From assembly GCA_017590115.1 (NCBI GenBank), contig JAGGNK010006559.1:6313784-6377783 (forward strand): a DNA stretch of 64,000 nucleotides, read 5' to 3'. Source of the DNA: Montifringilla adamsi (lineage: Eukaryota > Chordata > Aves > Passeriformes > Passeridae). A program made the position numbers and the translations under genes. The stretch's first letter is position 1. Every line of letters begins with the position of its first letter. Under the pieces are notes generated by a model. It was not told where the DNA came from, ran no database searches, and saw nothing but the letters and a program-made list of their open reading frames with translations. Shown piece by piece: positions 12,901-24,630 of this stretch.

Positions 12901-14414
12901 TGGGGGCTGTGTCAAATTTGCCTGGATTGAGAGGATGACTTACTTCATCCACCATATAAAGTCAGATCAGAAGTGAAATTTCAGACAAATAATACCAGTT
13001 CCTGTTTTGTCAAAAGATCCGCACTGAATGTAAACCTAGCTCACATGTATCTTCATCTGCATCTCAGTATTCTGGTTCTCAGTGATTCTCTTTTTAGTCT
13101 TTATGTATTTGTATCTTGTTTTTTTTGTGTTAGGACTGTTTAACGCTCTCTCAAAATCAAGTCCTTGGAATGAGTTATAGAAATAAAGGCATCAGTCAAG
13201 TAGTGAGCCCTCTAGTGTAGTAACGTGTTTGATAGCGGGCAGAGCTTTTTCGTTCAGAGAAGTGCAGACTCCTCTATGGAATAAAGTGTTCAGATTTCTC
13301 TGAATTGACTTCCTATGTCTCATGCAATTAGTGGTTTTGTTGTACCTTGCCACTTATTCATATCATGTTTTTCATCCAATTTAATCTGAAGTTTGCTTTG
13401 AAGTTTTTTAATGGAAAAGTTGTTGTGTTTTCAATACTGATAAAAATTATTTTGTAGTTATTTAATGTGTAGTTTTAAAGAACTATAAAGAAGGTTCTTA
13501 AAAGTTAATGTACACATGGAATATTCTTGAATAAATTTCATGTTCATATGAAACACCATTTTTCTAGAGCCCTTGCAGTCTTGCTTTCAAATGACACAAA
13601 CATAAGGGAGATTAACACTGCTCAGAATGCTGTGAACCTTATTTTTTGTGATGTTCCTGTGTGGCATTGCATGAAGGTGATCCCTGTCGGAAGATGTGCT
13701 TTTCCAGCTTGATATTAGAATTATGCCTCTTGTCCAGACTTGGAAGGAGTTCCTGTCCTGAAGGTTTAACATAAATACAGTTTAGAGAGTACACTGCATT
13801 GAATACATAAATATAGCAACTTCAACTGTAAGGGCAACTATTGCTTTTCTGTGTATCAGTTAGAGTACCTCATAAACAGAATATGATCTGTCTTGCTTAT
13901 TTTGAGTTTAAAAGAGGAGATTGATACCTTGTTTTTCTAACTCCATAGGAGGTCAGAAGCCAACAGAAGTTGAAATCTCAAGAGCGCTGACTGTGTTTTA
14001 GTCTCAGTGTTTTCTTTCTTTAAACAATTGAAAGCGTTCCAAAGAATGTATTACTTCTATTCCTGAAGAACAATTCAGCACAATTTACTTTTGCATGTGA
14101 CCAGTACCTTCTAGGTATTTCAAATCTTAAGAATGGTTTGGTAGGAATAGCATATACACATATGAACCACTTGTGCCAGCAGCTCGAGTCTGTTGTAATA
14201 TTTAAGAGTTCTTGATTGCTGTAATGTATATTGTTGTAACTAAGGTGATAGAGCACTCTTTGCAGGTAACACAGGGTATGTGCCTAACAGGTGTATGATT
14301 TAACCTGCCAGCAAACTGGCAACAAGATGTATTTTAAGAGTTACTTGTACTGTATAAACAGATTTCTTCTCCAGAGATGCACATATACTTTAAAAAGACC
14401 AACCTTTTTTTCAG

Positions 14415-14567
14415 GTCCCTTTACAGATGTAGTAACTACAAATCTTAAACTACGAAATCCATCAGATAGAAAAGTATGCTTCAAAGTGAAGACCACAGCA
14501 CCTCGTCGATACTGTGTGAGGCCAAACAGTGGAATTATTGATCCAGGATCATCTGTAATTGTTTCAG
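14415..14567 (+). CDS. VAPA: VAPA coding exon 2 (MSP domain, N-terminal half)
   Basis: The exon is 153 bp, preceded by a pyrimidine tract and TTTTTTTCAG and followed by GTAAAAAT. It enters in phase 1: the split glycine codon takes its first base from the missing exon 1. It encodes [19 protein letters not shown] and onwards to [13 protein letters not shown]. It carries the conserved [11 protein letters not shown] loop; the proline of that loop is the site of the VAPB P56S ALS mutation in human and is intact here. Confidence 0.97.
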
Positions 14568-17500
14568 GTAAAAATAAATATATGCAGTTGTAGGTTAAGT
14601 GTTTTTGAGGCCTTTGATGCAGTTCCCTAATGCTTGATACTAAAGACTGTTTGAAGTATGTCAACTTTTTAAAACCTTTTTATTTTAAAATAAAAAGGAT
14701 TCCCCTTGTTAGTGGGATGGCAGCTTGATGTAGAGCTGCAATGATACAAAAATCTTCCATGTAGAAATACTTGCCTTTGTCGCATTTATTTGTGGCTCCC
14801 TAAAAGGAGGAAAAACAAGTTGAAAATGGGCAGTGACATTAACAGTACCTTTGCCTCAGACTACTATGTTCATGTTTGTATCCTGAAGTAGAGCATTTCT
14901 TGGCTGCTCTGATGTGCTTTCAGTGTAACATTTCATAGTTCATTGCATTTAATAAAAAATTGGTTTGCAGTTGTATCTAGTTGTTTTTCTCAAGAAAATG
15001 GGAAAACAAGATACTAGTCTGCAGATTGGGTAGATGATTTTTGTAGGCCATTCTTCTGACCATTTTGTGGTAGAATCTCTAGGATAAGGGGAATTCAGGT
15101 TGTAGATATCACAGGCAATACAGGTGTGAGCTCCTAGATCTCCTAGATCTAGAAAACTGATTATTTTAGAACTCTTGGAGACCTCTGTGGCAAAGCAAAA
15201 GGGAAATAAGGTAGCAGTCCTCAGAGCTTTTCAGATCCACATTCTTACACCCTTTGGGAAGTTTAAAAGAAACTGGAGAACTATCTTCAGGTGTTATGTT
15301 CAAATACTGCAAAGAAGAACGCAAGACAAGTTTATGATTGATTAAAACCTTAGAGTAACTTTGCTTGTAGGAGTTTTCTAATCTAATATGATCTGTAGAA
15401 TGGGGCCCTTTAAAACTTCATTATTGCTTACCATGGGCAGTCCAGCATCTGGACTCGTGGTACTTATTCACTGACTTGGGGATGAAAGATTATTTTACTG
15501 AGAATTCATTTAAGATTCAAATAGTCAAAAACTTCTTTATTTCCACCTTCAACTCCAATTTACAGCCATTTTGCCGTAGCTATGTGTTTGACCTGGTATC
15601 TGGGATTTTTCCGCTGGGTAGTTCAATATCACAATCAAGATCTCGCTGGCATTTCTCTTCAGGGAATTGAATAGATTGAGGGGATTACATCCTGTGTGTT
15701 TTCGTAGTTATAAATCATCTTTTTAAAGCTTTAAATATTTTGGTTTTTTAAATGAGTCAGTACTGGCTTCAGGATCTCCAATAAAGGGAAACATGTCACA
15801 CTGCTTGAGTCTTCAGTTGGCATGGCAGGAAGTCTTTGATGTGCCTACTTCTGTATTACTGGATTCTCATGCAGTTATTCAGCTACAGTGACCTCAAGAT
15901 GTTTTCAAGTGCCATTGTTTAGTTACAGTGATTCCACAGTGCTTTTCAGAACTAAGTTCTCTTCCCCACAGTGTCAGCTTCATATTTTTGTTTTTAGGCA
16001 TATAATTTATTTTGGGTCATTTGCTAAGATAAGTGCACAGATTATTTTTCTAGTGACCCACTTTATCTCATCAGTCTCTCAGCTGAATGTTTTCAGTGCT
16101 GAGTCATCTTTCATATAATTAAAAATAGATTTCTCTCATATTGTTGTGCAGAGAGAAATAACTGTAGGATAGTGTGTGCTGAAGCTCTTATGTTCAAAAC
16201 TGAATGTTGTGGTAGTGTTAGCTGTCTTCAGCCTGTTTAATGCATCGTGCTGATTCAGAGCCAAGCCAGTTTTTAAATTCATTGTTGGAAATGTGATTTG
16301 ACAGTCATTTTATGGAAGTCTACTGACATTCTTTAATAATTTATTACTTTTCAGCTATGAATCACTAAGTAACCTTCAGCCATAGTTTTTGGTTTTTTTT
16401 CTGAAAATACCAATTCCGTAAGAGCTGTTTTCCTTTACGTTGATACCCTAAATTTACTATTTATTGTCCTGTCATGTATTGTTTGCTGTTAACTTGTTAA
16501 CAGCAATTGCTTGTTCTTGGGTTTTTTTCATAATATACCATGTTACTCTTGTTCCTTCACAGCTTGTTACTGTTACTTGCTAATGTTTTTCTCTCTGCTT
16601 TTGCATTTTTCTAGCTATTTCAGTATCTCTGCCACAGCTTTCTCATTGCTGTAAAATAGGTACATATATAGATAACTGTTATAGGACTCCATGTATTTTT
16701 TCTTATATTTTTCTGAAACTGCCTCTGCTTCTCTTAATTTTGTATGAAGATACACTGGACTTAAATTCCCAGTCTCTGGAAGACAGGTGTATGTACACTG
16801 CGAAATAATTTCTCTCCGTTCACTGCATCCTCATCCTCTGGTAGATCAAGTTGCAAGTCTACTCTCACGTACACATATTTAGATGTAAATTTTTTGGGTC
16901 TCTTTTACAGGATGTTTGTTCATATTTGTGTATGAAATGTCTTTTCCTATAGTAATTACAGAGATAATCATGTCAGCCATACCAGACTCTGACCTCTCAG
17001 TCCCTTTTTCTACAGTGTATGCACTGCCTTTGCATTTTAACTTTCCATGTCTGTTCAATGAGGACTTAAGTCTAAAGAGGTTACTGAATGTACATGCTTG
17101 CTGTAGTGATTAGCTGGAGAATCATAGGGTTTTTCTTTTCCTTTGGAACAGTAATGCTGCAGCCTTTTGACTATGACCCAAATGAGAAGAGTAAACACAA
17201 GTTTATGGTACAAACAACCTATGCACCACCAAATATTACAGATATGGAGGCAGTGGTAAGTAAAATTGGATTAAAATGGCTGATGTATTTTTTTCCTTAA
17301 AAAATTTGCCTTAACTATAAATGATTCACATTGTTGCAATTCCTTTTTGAAGAAGAATTGGGTTTTCTCTGAACAAGTGTGACTTCAAATGTGATTCAGA
17401 GTTTTTAATATGAAATACAAGGTCAGTTCTTAGAACTTGCCTGTATTGATTAATGTAGAGGTTACTGAATGGAAATAGGAGTGAGTCTAAGGTAAGGTCA

Positions 17501-20500
17501 GTTCAGTGTTAAAATATGGGCATATTATATCTTATATATGCAGCTAATTTAAAAGGGATAAACAGGTTGAATTTGAAAGAATCAAGAGTATATTCAAACA
17601 ACAAGCCTGAAGCTGTATGTAAATGGGTTCATGTGGTATGAAAAGTGTTTAAGTGAAATGTTGAATGGGATTGTAATGAATTAAAACATTTTCAAGATGA
17701 AGATGTGTCTCCCTACAAGCTACCAAGTCCTGGCTAAACACAGCACAAATGATAGATTTATTTTCTATTTTAATAGGGCATATTGTAGCTTCAGGTCTTA
17801 GGCTGGGTTGGTCTGATGCAAGATCCATAAAGAAGATATGTAGGTTTGTGCTTGTTCGTTCAGAAGTAAGGTGACTGTTTCTGATTTTACTGGCTGGCAG
17901 CAATGGGAATGAAGCCCTCAGTTGTCAGAACATGCCTTTTAGGGTGTATGTGGACTCATGTAAGTATGTCCTGAGGTGGAGGTCAACGTTGCACATGCTT
18001 CTGACTTTACAAACTATTTTAAGTAGTGCCTGGGTTCATACAGGTACATTTGATAAAGATGAGATTTTATAAATTGCTGAAATCCAAGAGACCTTTTGGG
18101 CTCTGTCTCCTTATATGAAGGCAGAGACTGCCATGACATCAGTCTTCACTGGAAGCAGTGGAAAACCTTCTAGATTTTGTGAGGCTTTGGAGACATGAGT
18201 GTTAACATCTGTCTGCCTTTTTGAACTGGTTTGTTTTTGTTCATATGCTTTAGGAGCTCTTGGTTATGTGTGGTAAATGAAGCATGCCTATTTGGTGAGG
18301 ATATAAAAACCAACTTCGGAAATACCTTTCAAATAACTGCTTTCTTAGTCAGTTCAGGGTATACAGTACTGAGAAACAGATCTTGCAGAAAATTGCTAAT
18401 TGTAGTTAAAAGTTACTATATAACTAATACTGCTGGGGAAAAGAAAAGGCATGTTATGAAAAACCTGAATATTTGAATCTGTAACACCTATAAGGTAACA
18501 GGAGGACCTTTTAGAAAAGTTGCTGCAGACTTCAGACCAGTGTCTGAGCCTAAGAATTTAAGGCAACTACATGAAGTGCATGCTTTGAAAGTTAATTGTC
18601 AGTTGAGTAGAGAGATTCCAGCATAGTTTAGTTATTTAAATATACTGAGAACCATTAAAATTTAAATGTTTTTTATAAACAGCTTTGAAAAATTCTCTAG
18701 GCCCAAATTGTCACATTATATGCAATAAAAGGAGAAGGCAGGTAAAAGTCTAAAATTTGAAGAACTAAAGAAATTTACTCTAGAACACATGTAGAGTCAC
18801 TAAAAGGTGTCTTTCAGTCTTTTATTTAAAAATCAGTGCTTCCAAGATGGGATGCAAGAAGTACACTTACCAAGGCCGTAGTAGGGATAGAACTTTCTTC
18901 TCAAACTGACTCAGATGCTACTTTTCTCATTGTGTGTTAAGAAGCCACTGTATTGTCTCCTCCCTGTTTCATACAAACCTCTGATGGATCCATCCTTGCA
19001 TTCAGTTTACTCTTTTTCATTTCCAGTCTTGAATAACCATCTCTAGCTTTTGTTACTTCACAGCCGTGTGTGTGAACAAAAAGCATTGTTCATAAGCAAG
19101 TCTGAAAATTGCAGGGAGGGTAAGCATGGTATTCAGCTGTATGGAAGGTCAGTGCTAAGAGCAAGCTCATGAACTGTTGAGATGTTTGCATAAGTCCAGC
19201 ATGTTAAATAACTGTATTAATTGTTTTCTTAGTGGAAAGAAGCAAAACCTGATGAGTTGATGGACTCCAAATTGAGATGTGTGTTTGAAATGCCCAACGA
19301 AAATGATAAACTGGTAAGTAAAGAATAAAAAACTGTCATACACTGACTGGTAGGATCTCACAGAAATTTCAGGGTTTTTTAACTTACTTGATTTAATGAC
19401 TAAATGAATCTATGGAATTTGTACTAAATTAGACAGGAGTGGTGTTCAGTATATAACTTTTTAAGGATTCATAGAATCATGGAACAGCCCAGGTTTAAAG
19501 GGACCTTGAAATACTGTCTGGTCCAAGATGTAGTCTGAAAGGGAGCACTCTCTCCAACCACATCTTAAAAAACTCCAGCAATGGAGAGCAGTGCCAAAAA
19601 ACTATATTTTTGTTATTTTTGTACTTTATAGTTTTCAGATGCAGTTTTCAGATCTCAGTTTAATCTTGGAGGGAAGGGAATGTAGGGATTTCTTTGTGGT
19701 CAGGGTTTTTGGGGTTGGTTTATTGTTTTTTCTTTCTTTTTTGGAAAGGATAATTTGTGAGATGAAGCTGTAAGCTTCCTAAGTGTCTGTTAAACAGTAA
19801 AAGTGTAAAGGTTTTTTTATTTATTATCATTTTTATAATATAATAAATATTTTATATTTATTAGCATTTATTATCAAGGCACTTAGTTGTCTACTTTCTG
19901 GCTTTAATTTTATAAAGTGTGTAATGTAGTGAGAGAAATGTAATGGGTTATACAAAATTTCCTCCTTTTGTACTTCCTCCTAAGAAACTGTCCCTAGGGA
20001 CAGAGGAGCTTGTTCTTTAATTAAAAAGTCATCTCTTTTACAGCCGCTCTTAAGGGGCTTTAGGCCCTTCTAGGGCCCACTCCTTAAGGCCATTTTTCTT
20101 AGAATGCAAGAGCTCTCCATCCTCCTGTGTAAGAAATCAAGGAAGGCAGGCTGGAAAATGGCATGGCTGAGCAAGGATCTGCTCCTTGCATTGAGTGAGG
20201 AGGCAGTTCACAGCCAGTGGAAGCTGGACTTGTGACTTGGGAAGTACAGGGATGTTGCAGTTCGTTTTGAGGTGGGGCACCCCGGGATGTCCCCGGAGGG
20301 CCCCCTAGGCTGTGAGTTGCCTGGCAGCAGCGGGCAGGCAAGGAGACTCCACACGGCTTCTGAGGGTGCTGATCAGATGAAGGTTTATTTGGGGTCCCAA
20401 CCCCGGGAACAGGATGGCTACTAGGGAAAAAGGGGGGAAGGGGGAGGGAGGGGGACCCTGGGGGAGGGAAGGGGCAAGAGGAGGGGAAGAGGCGGAGAGA

Positions 20501-23397
20501 GCGGAAGGGCTAAGAACCCGACTGATTTTATAGCAGGGCTTAAGAGGGGAATTGAAGTGGGCGCGGAATCACATTGGGCCAATGGGATGACAGATACAGG
20601 ATGGTTCAGGGCAGGACCACAGGCTTAGAATATACCATACATTTCGGAGGGGTGAGACAGGGCGAACCATTTAAACAAAATGGAATACAACACAGGGATA
20701 TGGTTTGGGGGTGTGTAGGAGTGGGATCAGGGAAACTAAGGCACAGATTAAATGGGATGTGACAAGGGATGTGAAGATAACAAGAAGGGACTCCATAAGT
20801 GTGTAGTATGTTAGAAAACAAAGACAAGGAGAGTGAACCCCCCTGATAAACAAGAAAGGAGAACTGGTGACAACAAATATGGAGGAGGCTGAGGTACTCA
20901 CTGAGTTCCTTGCCTCAATCTTCACTGGCAGTCAGGCTTGCCAGGTCTTGGGGCTTCTCATGTTTGAAAAGCTGGACATGAACCTACAGTTTGTGCTCCC
21001 AGTCCAGGAAGCCAATTGCATCTGGGACTGCACCACAAGAAATGTGGCCAGCAGGTGAAGGGAAGAGATTGTCCCTCCTTCTACTCTGCCCTTACGAGAC
21101 CCCATCTGAAGTCCTGAATCCAGCTCTGGGTTCCCCAGCATAAGAAGCATGTGGGCCGGCTGGAGCACCTCTCCTGTGAAGACAGGCAGAGAGAACTGTC
21201 ATTGTTCAGTCTGGAGAGGCTCCATGGACACCTCATTGCAGCAACTTTTAACACAGGCAGATACTGATAGCCCAAGGGAGAATAATTTTCAACTAAAAGT
21301 GGAAAGATTTGGGTTAGATGTTTGGAGGAAATTCTTTGCTCAGGAGGTAGTGAGGCACTGGAACAGGTTTCGAGAGAAGTTGTGGATGTCCCATCCTTGA
21401 AGGTGTTCAAGGCTGTGTTGCTTTGAGCAATCTGGTCTGGTGAAAATTGTCCCTGCCTGTAGTGGGTGGGGGGAGGAGGTTGGAACTAGATCTTCTTTGA
21501 GGTTCCTTCCCACCCAAACTATTCTATGATTGTGTGATTTTAGCAGAGCTGTGGGAATTAGATTGTTAATTTTAATATTCTTTTCACAGCTTTTTGTGAC
21601 TCCTCACAATTAGTAATATGTATTTCAGATGCTGTCAGACTTAATTTTCATGTTTGTGCAGCACTCTATTTTCCTTCACTAAAAGGTATTATAAGCACAA
21701 AACATTTGTGTCACACATACTTCACAGGAATTGGTGACATGACCTGTTCTGATTTTACTTCCTTTTGTTTCTTACTATTGCAGGATTACTTTCTTGCTTT
21801 TATCCCTCCTCCCCCCCCCAAGTTCAAATGCTCTTTGGTGTGTTTTATGCCCTCTTTTGGATGCCTCCTGGGCCACTGTTAAGCAGCTAAAGTATTAATT
21901 TGTGTCTCAGTAGAGTGTAGTACCAGGTAAACAGTGCAATCTCCTCTTGCTTTTTTAATACTTGAGCTAATCAGAATTGAACTGTCACTGTGTCTGTTCA
22001 GTTTACTGTAAATATAAACCTCATTGAACTATATTTGTAGCTTCATTGTTTCACTTTTAAGCTGTGGATGATTTTTCTCTAGGTAAGTAAATTCTCAAAT
22101 TGTTCTTAATGTTTGTAGAATGATATAGATGCAAGCAAATCCGCCCCAGTACTGAACACATCTAAGCAGGATGGACCGATGCCAAAACCACATAGTGTTT
22201 CACTTAATGATACTGAAACAAGGAAGCTCGTGGAGGAGTGCAAAAGACTTCAGGCAGAGATTATGAAGCTGACAGATGAAAATCGGCACCTGAGAGTAAG
22301 TTCTGTGTCCATGTTTATACTGAAGTTGCTTCACTCTTCTTGATTGAAAGGTCTGGTTTATAATTAGGGCAAAAGATGTATATTCCAGCAAGGAGATAAA
22401 GCTGTTAAATGTCAAAATTGATTCATGATATGAGTTTACTGTCCTGTATATAATGTATATTTTGAACTTGTCAGTAATTGAGACTTCGTGGTTGTCATGG
22501 AGGAGTCATTGAGGCTACATAATTTTCTTCTTAAATGAAGTGGTCCTATTTAAGGTGATCTTAGTTACTTTAAGTCTAAGTCAAAGCTATTGAATTAGTA
22601 GCTTTGTAAAAGTGCTTTATTTTTCATTAATGATGAGTGAGATCTAGAGCAGTCACATTTTGTATTACAAACAGCTAGTGAACAAGAGCAATTGTTTGGC
22701 CGGAGGAGGTAAGCAAACACTACTTTCTTGTACCTTTATGTAAAGGGGTCATTTCAGTGACCGGTAACTAGTCAATACATGACTTTGTGTCTTTTCTATA
22801 TATTTCCTTTTGGAAGAGTTCTGACAATTTCATTGGTCATGGTAGCCTTTTAGAGAATCCTGAAATAATATATCTCCATGCCTGTTGTTCTGATGACATT
22901 GGCACTAAACAAAGCAGATGTTTCTCCTTAGCAATAAGGAATTACTGCTATTTAATTTTGACACATATTAAGTAAGAGCAGAATGCTTCATTGGGCCTAG
23001 CAAGATTTTTGGTACATTTTTTAAGCAGAGAGACTAGTGAATTATGGTTCCTATTTAAAATACGGTTTTCTATGTTAATGTTTTGGATTTTGGTATGATG
23101 TAATGTTGTATGTGTTGAGGGTTTTTTTTAAACTTTATTTAAATACTTACCAGTAAATATGGCCTTTTGAGTTCAGCTTTTACTATCCTAGTGGTATATT
23201 TATGGTTTTTTTCCATCTATGTTTTTTCTTCCCCTCAGGATGAAGGCTTGAGGCTCAGAAAGGTAGCGCACTCGGATAAATCTGGATCACCCACAGCTTT
23301 GGCCCTCAGAGATAATGGCTCTAATTCTCTTCCTTCACTTCTTGTTGTAATTGCAGCCATTTTCATTGGATTCTTTCTAGGGAAGTTCATCTTGTAG
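14415..23397 (+). CDS. VAPA: VAPA, VAMP-associated protein A (partial: coding exons 2-6 of 6)
   Basis: VAPA is a tail-anchored ER membrane protein. Its cytosolic MSP domain binds FFAT motifs of lipid-transfer and tethering proteins and so builds ER contact sites. The coding exons in the window join in frame as 14415-14567, 17152-17255, 19233-19313, 22119-22295 and 23239-23397, all with GT-AG introns, and lack only the first exon (start codon and about the first 25 residues), which must lie left of position 1. In order they encode most of the MSP domain (exons 2-4), a low-complexity linker and coiled coil (exon 5), and the C-terminal membrane anchor (exon 6). VAPA rather than VAPB is indicated by [10 protein letters not shown] in exon 2, [10 protein letters not shown] in exon 4, [18 protein letters not shown] in exon 5 and the tail GFFLGKFIL. 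The extra exon of the longer human isoform, between exons 4 and 5 here, was not recognised by eye. Confidence 0.97.
14568..17151 (+). other. VAPA: VAPA intron 2
   Basis: GTAAAAAT donor and ACAG acceptor. The intron is AT-rich single-copy-looking sequence in which I see no repeat family, RNA gene or extra exon. Confidence 0.85.
17152..17255 (+). CDS. VAPA: VAPA coding exon 3 (FFAT-binding face of MSP domain)
   Basis: The exon is 104 bp, with acceptor TTTGGAACAG before it and donor GTAAGT after it. The split valine codon joins exon 2. It encodes [20 protein letters not shown] and then [14 protein letters not shown]. The K and M of KHKFMVQ correspond to the pair known to contact FFAT peptides in VAP proteins, so FFAT binding should be retained. 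Confidence 0.97.
17256..19232 (+). other. VAPA: VAPA intron 3
   Basis: GTAAGT donor and CTTAG acceptor. No recognisable element was seen in this 2.0-kb intron. Confidence 0.85.
19233..19313 (+). CDS. VAPA: VAPA coding exon 4 (end of MSP domain)
   Basis: This 81-bp phase-0 exon of exactly 27 codons has acceptor TTGTTTTCTTAG and donor GTAAGT. It encodes [20 protein letters not shown] and PNENDKL, matching human VAPA residue for residue as I recall it, and closes the MSP domain. A CR1/LTR-rich intron of 2.8 kb follows. Confidence 0.97.
19468..19585 (-). mobile_element. CR1 3' end fragment, antisense
   Basis: TTCATAGAATCATGGAACAG followed by GGTTTAAAGGGACCTTGAAA is the complement of the CR1 tail. 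Only about 120 bases are present, a typical 5'-truncated insertion. Confidence 0.75.
20253..20745 (-). mobile_element. Endogenous retrovirus solo LTR, antisense, nested in CR1
   Basis: About 490 GC-rich bases interrupt the CR1. Read on the - strand, the block begins TGTGCC and ends GCAACA, fitting the TG...CA ends of an LTR, and has AATAAA (complement at 20384-20389) about 130 bases before its 3' end, as expected for R/U5. No internal viral genes are present, so it is a solo LTR. No clear target-site duplication could be matched by eye, so the ends are tentative to about 15 bases. It carries a very G-rich run at 20425-20482. Confidence 0.65.
20425..20482 (+). other. G-quadruplex-prone run inside the LTR
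   Basis: At least six runs of three to six G separated by one to five bases (AAGGGGGGAAGGGGGAGGGA and on). The motif meets the usual G3+N1-7 pattern several times over on the + strand, the sense strand of VAPA, so it would be present in the VAPA pre-mRNA. Confidence 0.6.
22119..22295 (+). CDS. VAPA: VAPA coding exon 5 (linker and coiled coil)
   Basis: This 177-bp phase-0 exon (59 codons) lies between acceptor GTTTGTAG and donor GTAAGT. The N-terminal linker ([19 protein letters not shown]) is the most diverged part against human. The second half, [19 protein letters not shown] and on, is a heptad-rich segment that continues into exon 6 and forms the dimerising coiled coil. Confidence 0.97.
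22296..23238 (+). other. VAPA: VAPA intron 5
   Basis: GTAAGT donor and CCCCTCAG acceptor. This 943-bp AT-rich intron shows no identifiable repeat or gene. Confidence 0.85.
23239..23397 (+). CDS. VAPA: VAPA coding exon 6 (membrane anchor, stop)
   Basis: The exon has 52 codons plus TAG, with acceptor CTTCCCCTCAG. It starts [14 protein letters not shown], passes a serine-rich spacer and ends in the tail anchor [20 protein letters not shown]. The anchor contains the GxxxG motif (GFFLG) that supports VAP dimerisation in the membrane. Almost no residues follow the anchor, as expected for a tail-anchored ER protein. Confidence 0.97.
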   Translation, partial: DEGLRLRKVAHSDKSGSPTALALRDNGSNSLPSLLVVIAAIFIGFFLGKFIL

Positions 23398-23435
23398 AAA
23401 GAATGAGTCAGAGAAGCATGCAAAACTGCAGCTTC

Positions 23436-23500
23436 CTTTTTTTTTTTTTTTTTTTTTTTTTTTGTTTTGTTTTGTTTTGTTTTTGTTTATTTTTGTTTTC
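23436..23500 (+). repeat. T-run and (TTTTG)n tract at start of VAPA 3' UTR
   Basis: A T-run of about 27 bases is followed by TTTTG repeats and T-rich sequence, starting about 40 bases after the stop codon. In RNA it is a U-rich segment. Its length is likely polymorphic and prone to sequencing error. Confidence 0.9.
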
Positions 23501-24049
23501 TCTTGGCCAGAAAAAGGTTTGTTTACCTACCACATCATGGGGTAGTATGGCCCGAGCGGCCGTTCTTGTGTACAGCATCATAACAGGCTTTGCCTTTAAT
23601 GATCTCGCACGGTTAGAAAACACAATCTGAGAAGACAAACTGTTCAGCTGCTGGACAAAATTGTACATTCAGTCATCAATAGCAGGTATCAGTTGCACAG
23701 TCAGTCCTTTATGAAAATTCATAAATAAAGAATTGTTCTTTCTTTCTGTGGTTTTAATAAGAATTCAGAAATTGTTCAGAGTCTTGTAAATGTTATTTTA
23801 ATAATCCTTTAAAATTTTATCTGTTGCTGTTACCTCTTGACAAATGATTTATTAGATTGCTAATCCCACTCATTCAGGAATATGACAAGAGGTATTCTGG
23901 GGGAAATGGTGCCTCTTACTGTGTAAATTTTCTCCTTACCTTACTTTGCTAATATCATGGCAGAATTTCTTTCTTATTCCTTGTGAGGCATTGTTGAGAG
24001 TTCTTCATCCTTAACAGTCCTGTCCCATAATATTTAACATGACAAAAGA

Positions 24050-24055
24050 AATAAA
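24050..24055 (+). terminator. VAPA: Candidate VAPA poly(A) signal AATAAA with GT-rich downstream element
   Basis: A canonical hexamer lies about 650 bases after the stop. A TGTTTGTGTGTGTCGTG-type element around 24087-24105 is at the right distance for CstF binding. Other hexamers in the same UTR (23724, 24668, 26579) could be used as well. Confidence 0.45.
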
Positions 24056-24630
24056 ATTGTTAACAGATTTTTCTGCTGGGTAGCCTGTTTGTGTGTGTCG
24101 TGCTTTTAGAGGGGATTCTTAACAAGTTCATTGTTCATGGTAATTTGCTACTTGTAACAAATGGCTATTTTGAAGTTTATTTGCTTAAGTCTCTGGCTTT
24201 GACTGTTGTACTTGAAGCTTGGGAAAGAAAAAAAAAAAAAGGTTTCCATTCCATTTGTTTAAAAAAGTGGACTGTTTTCTGGCTGCTTTCAGCTACAAAG
24301 AGGATGGTTATTGGGACAGAATCAATCTGTTTTGGGACAGAATAATTTGGAAATCCAGCAGGTGCAAATGCCAGACATGAATGTTTTCAATACATTAACA
24401 ATTTGCTTGGATTGTGCAGGAGCGTAATAATCAACCTTCTGTTCCATCTTTGGATCTTCTGGGTGTCTTCCAGGAGTCAGCATTGTTCTTTGATTTCTTA
24501 AGGGTACTTAATTCACATGTATTAACTTACTCAGTTTATAATTCTGTCTTAGCAGATACTAAAAAATGCAAGTCGAATCATTCAGACACCCGTAGTGAAT
24601 TCCATGATGCAGAAGAGTTGATATTTGCTG

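Larger units (their letters stand above)
1..14414 (+). other. VAPA: VAPA intron 1 (3' part)
   Basis: No coding exon was recognised in these 14.4 kb, and the open frames seen here are short and lack family resemblance. The AT-rich intron carries an antisense CR1 (about 3905-4490), an older CR1/L3-like remnant (about 4840-5060), an 86-bp imperfect palindrome (5297-5382), a sense CR1 3' end (about 8560-9385) and a 62-bp tandem duplication (9839-9962), each listed separately. I see nothing identifiable in 1-3900, 5400-8550 or 9970-14,400. Confidence 0.85.
20098..21539 (+). mobile_element. CR1 LINE, sense, interrupted by an LTR
   Basis: The left piece (20098-20252, GCAAGAGCTCTCCATCCTCC to GTACAGGGATGTTGC) and right piece (from about 20746, GGGATGTGAAGATAACAAGA onward) are consecutive parts of the CR1 ORF2 region, split by the LTR at 20253-20745. 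A second break near 20945-20965 jumps from the start of the RT region to its C-terminal end, so most of the RT core is deleted. The 3' end is intact: GGAACTAGATCTTCTTTGAG and then ATTCTATGATTGTGTGATT. No intact protein is left. Confidence 0.85.
19314..22118 (+). other. VAPA: VAPA intron 4
   Basis: GTAAGT donor and TGTAG acceptor. About 1.6 kb of this 2.8-kb intron is mobile DNA: a small antisense CR1 end (about 19468-19585) and a sense CR1 split by an antisense LTR (about 20098-21539). The rest shows nothing recognisable, and no counterpart of the human long-isoform insert exon was found by eye. Confidence 0.85.

Noticed and set aside
23167..23238. Open frame upstream of VAPA exon 6 that would add 24 residues
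   Set aside because: It is intron sequence leading into the polypyrimidine tract and CAG acceptor at 23238. The joined protein matches VAPA only from 23239.
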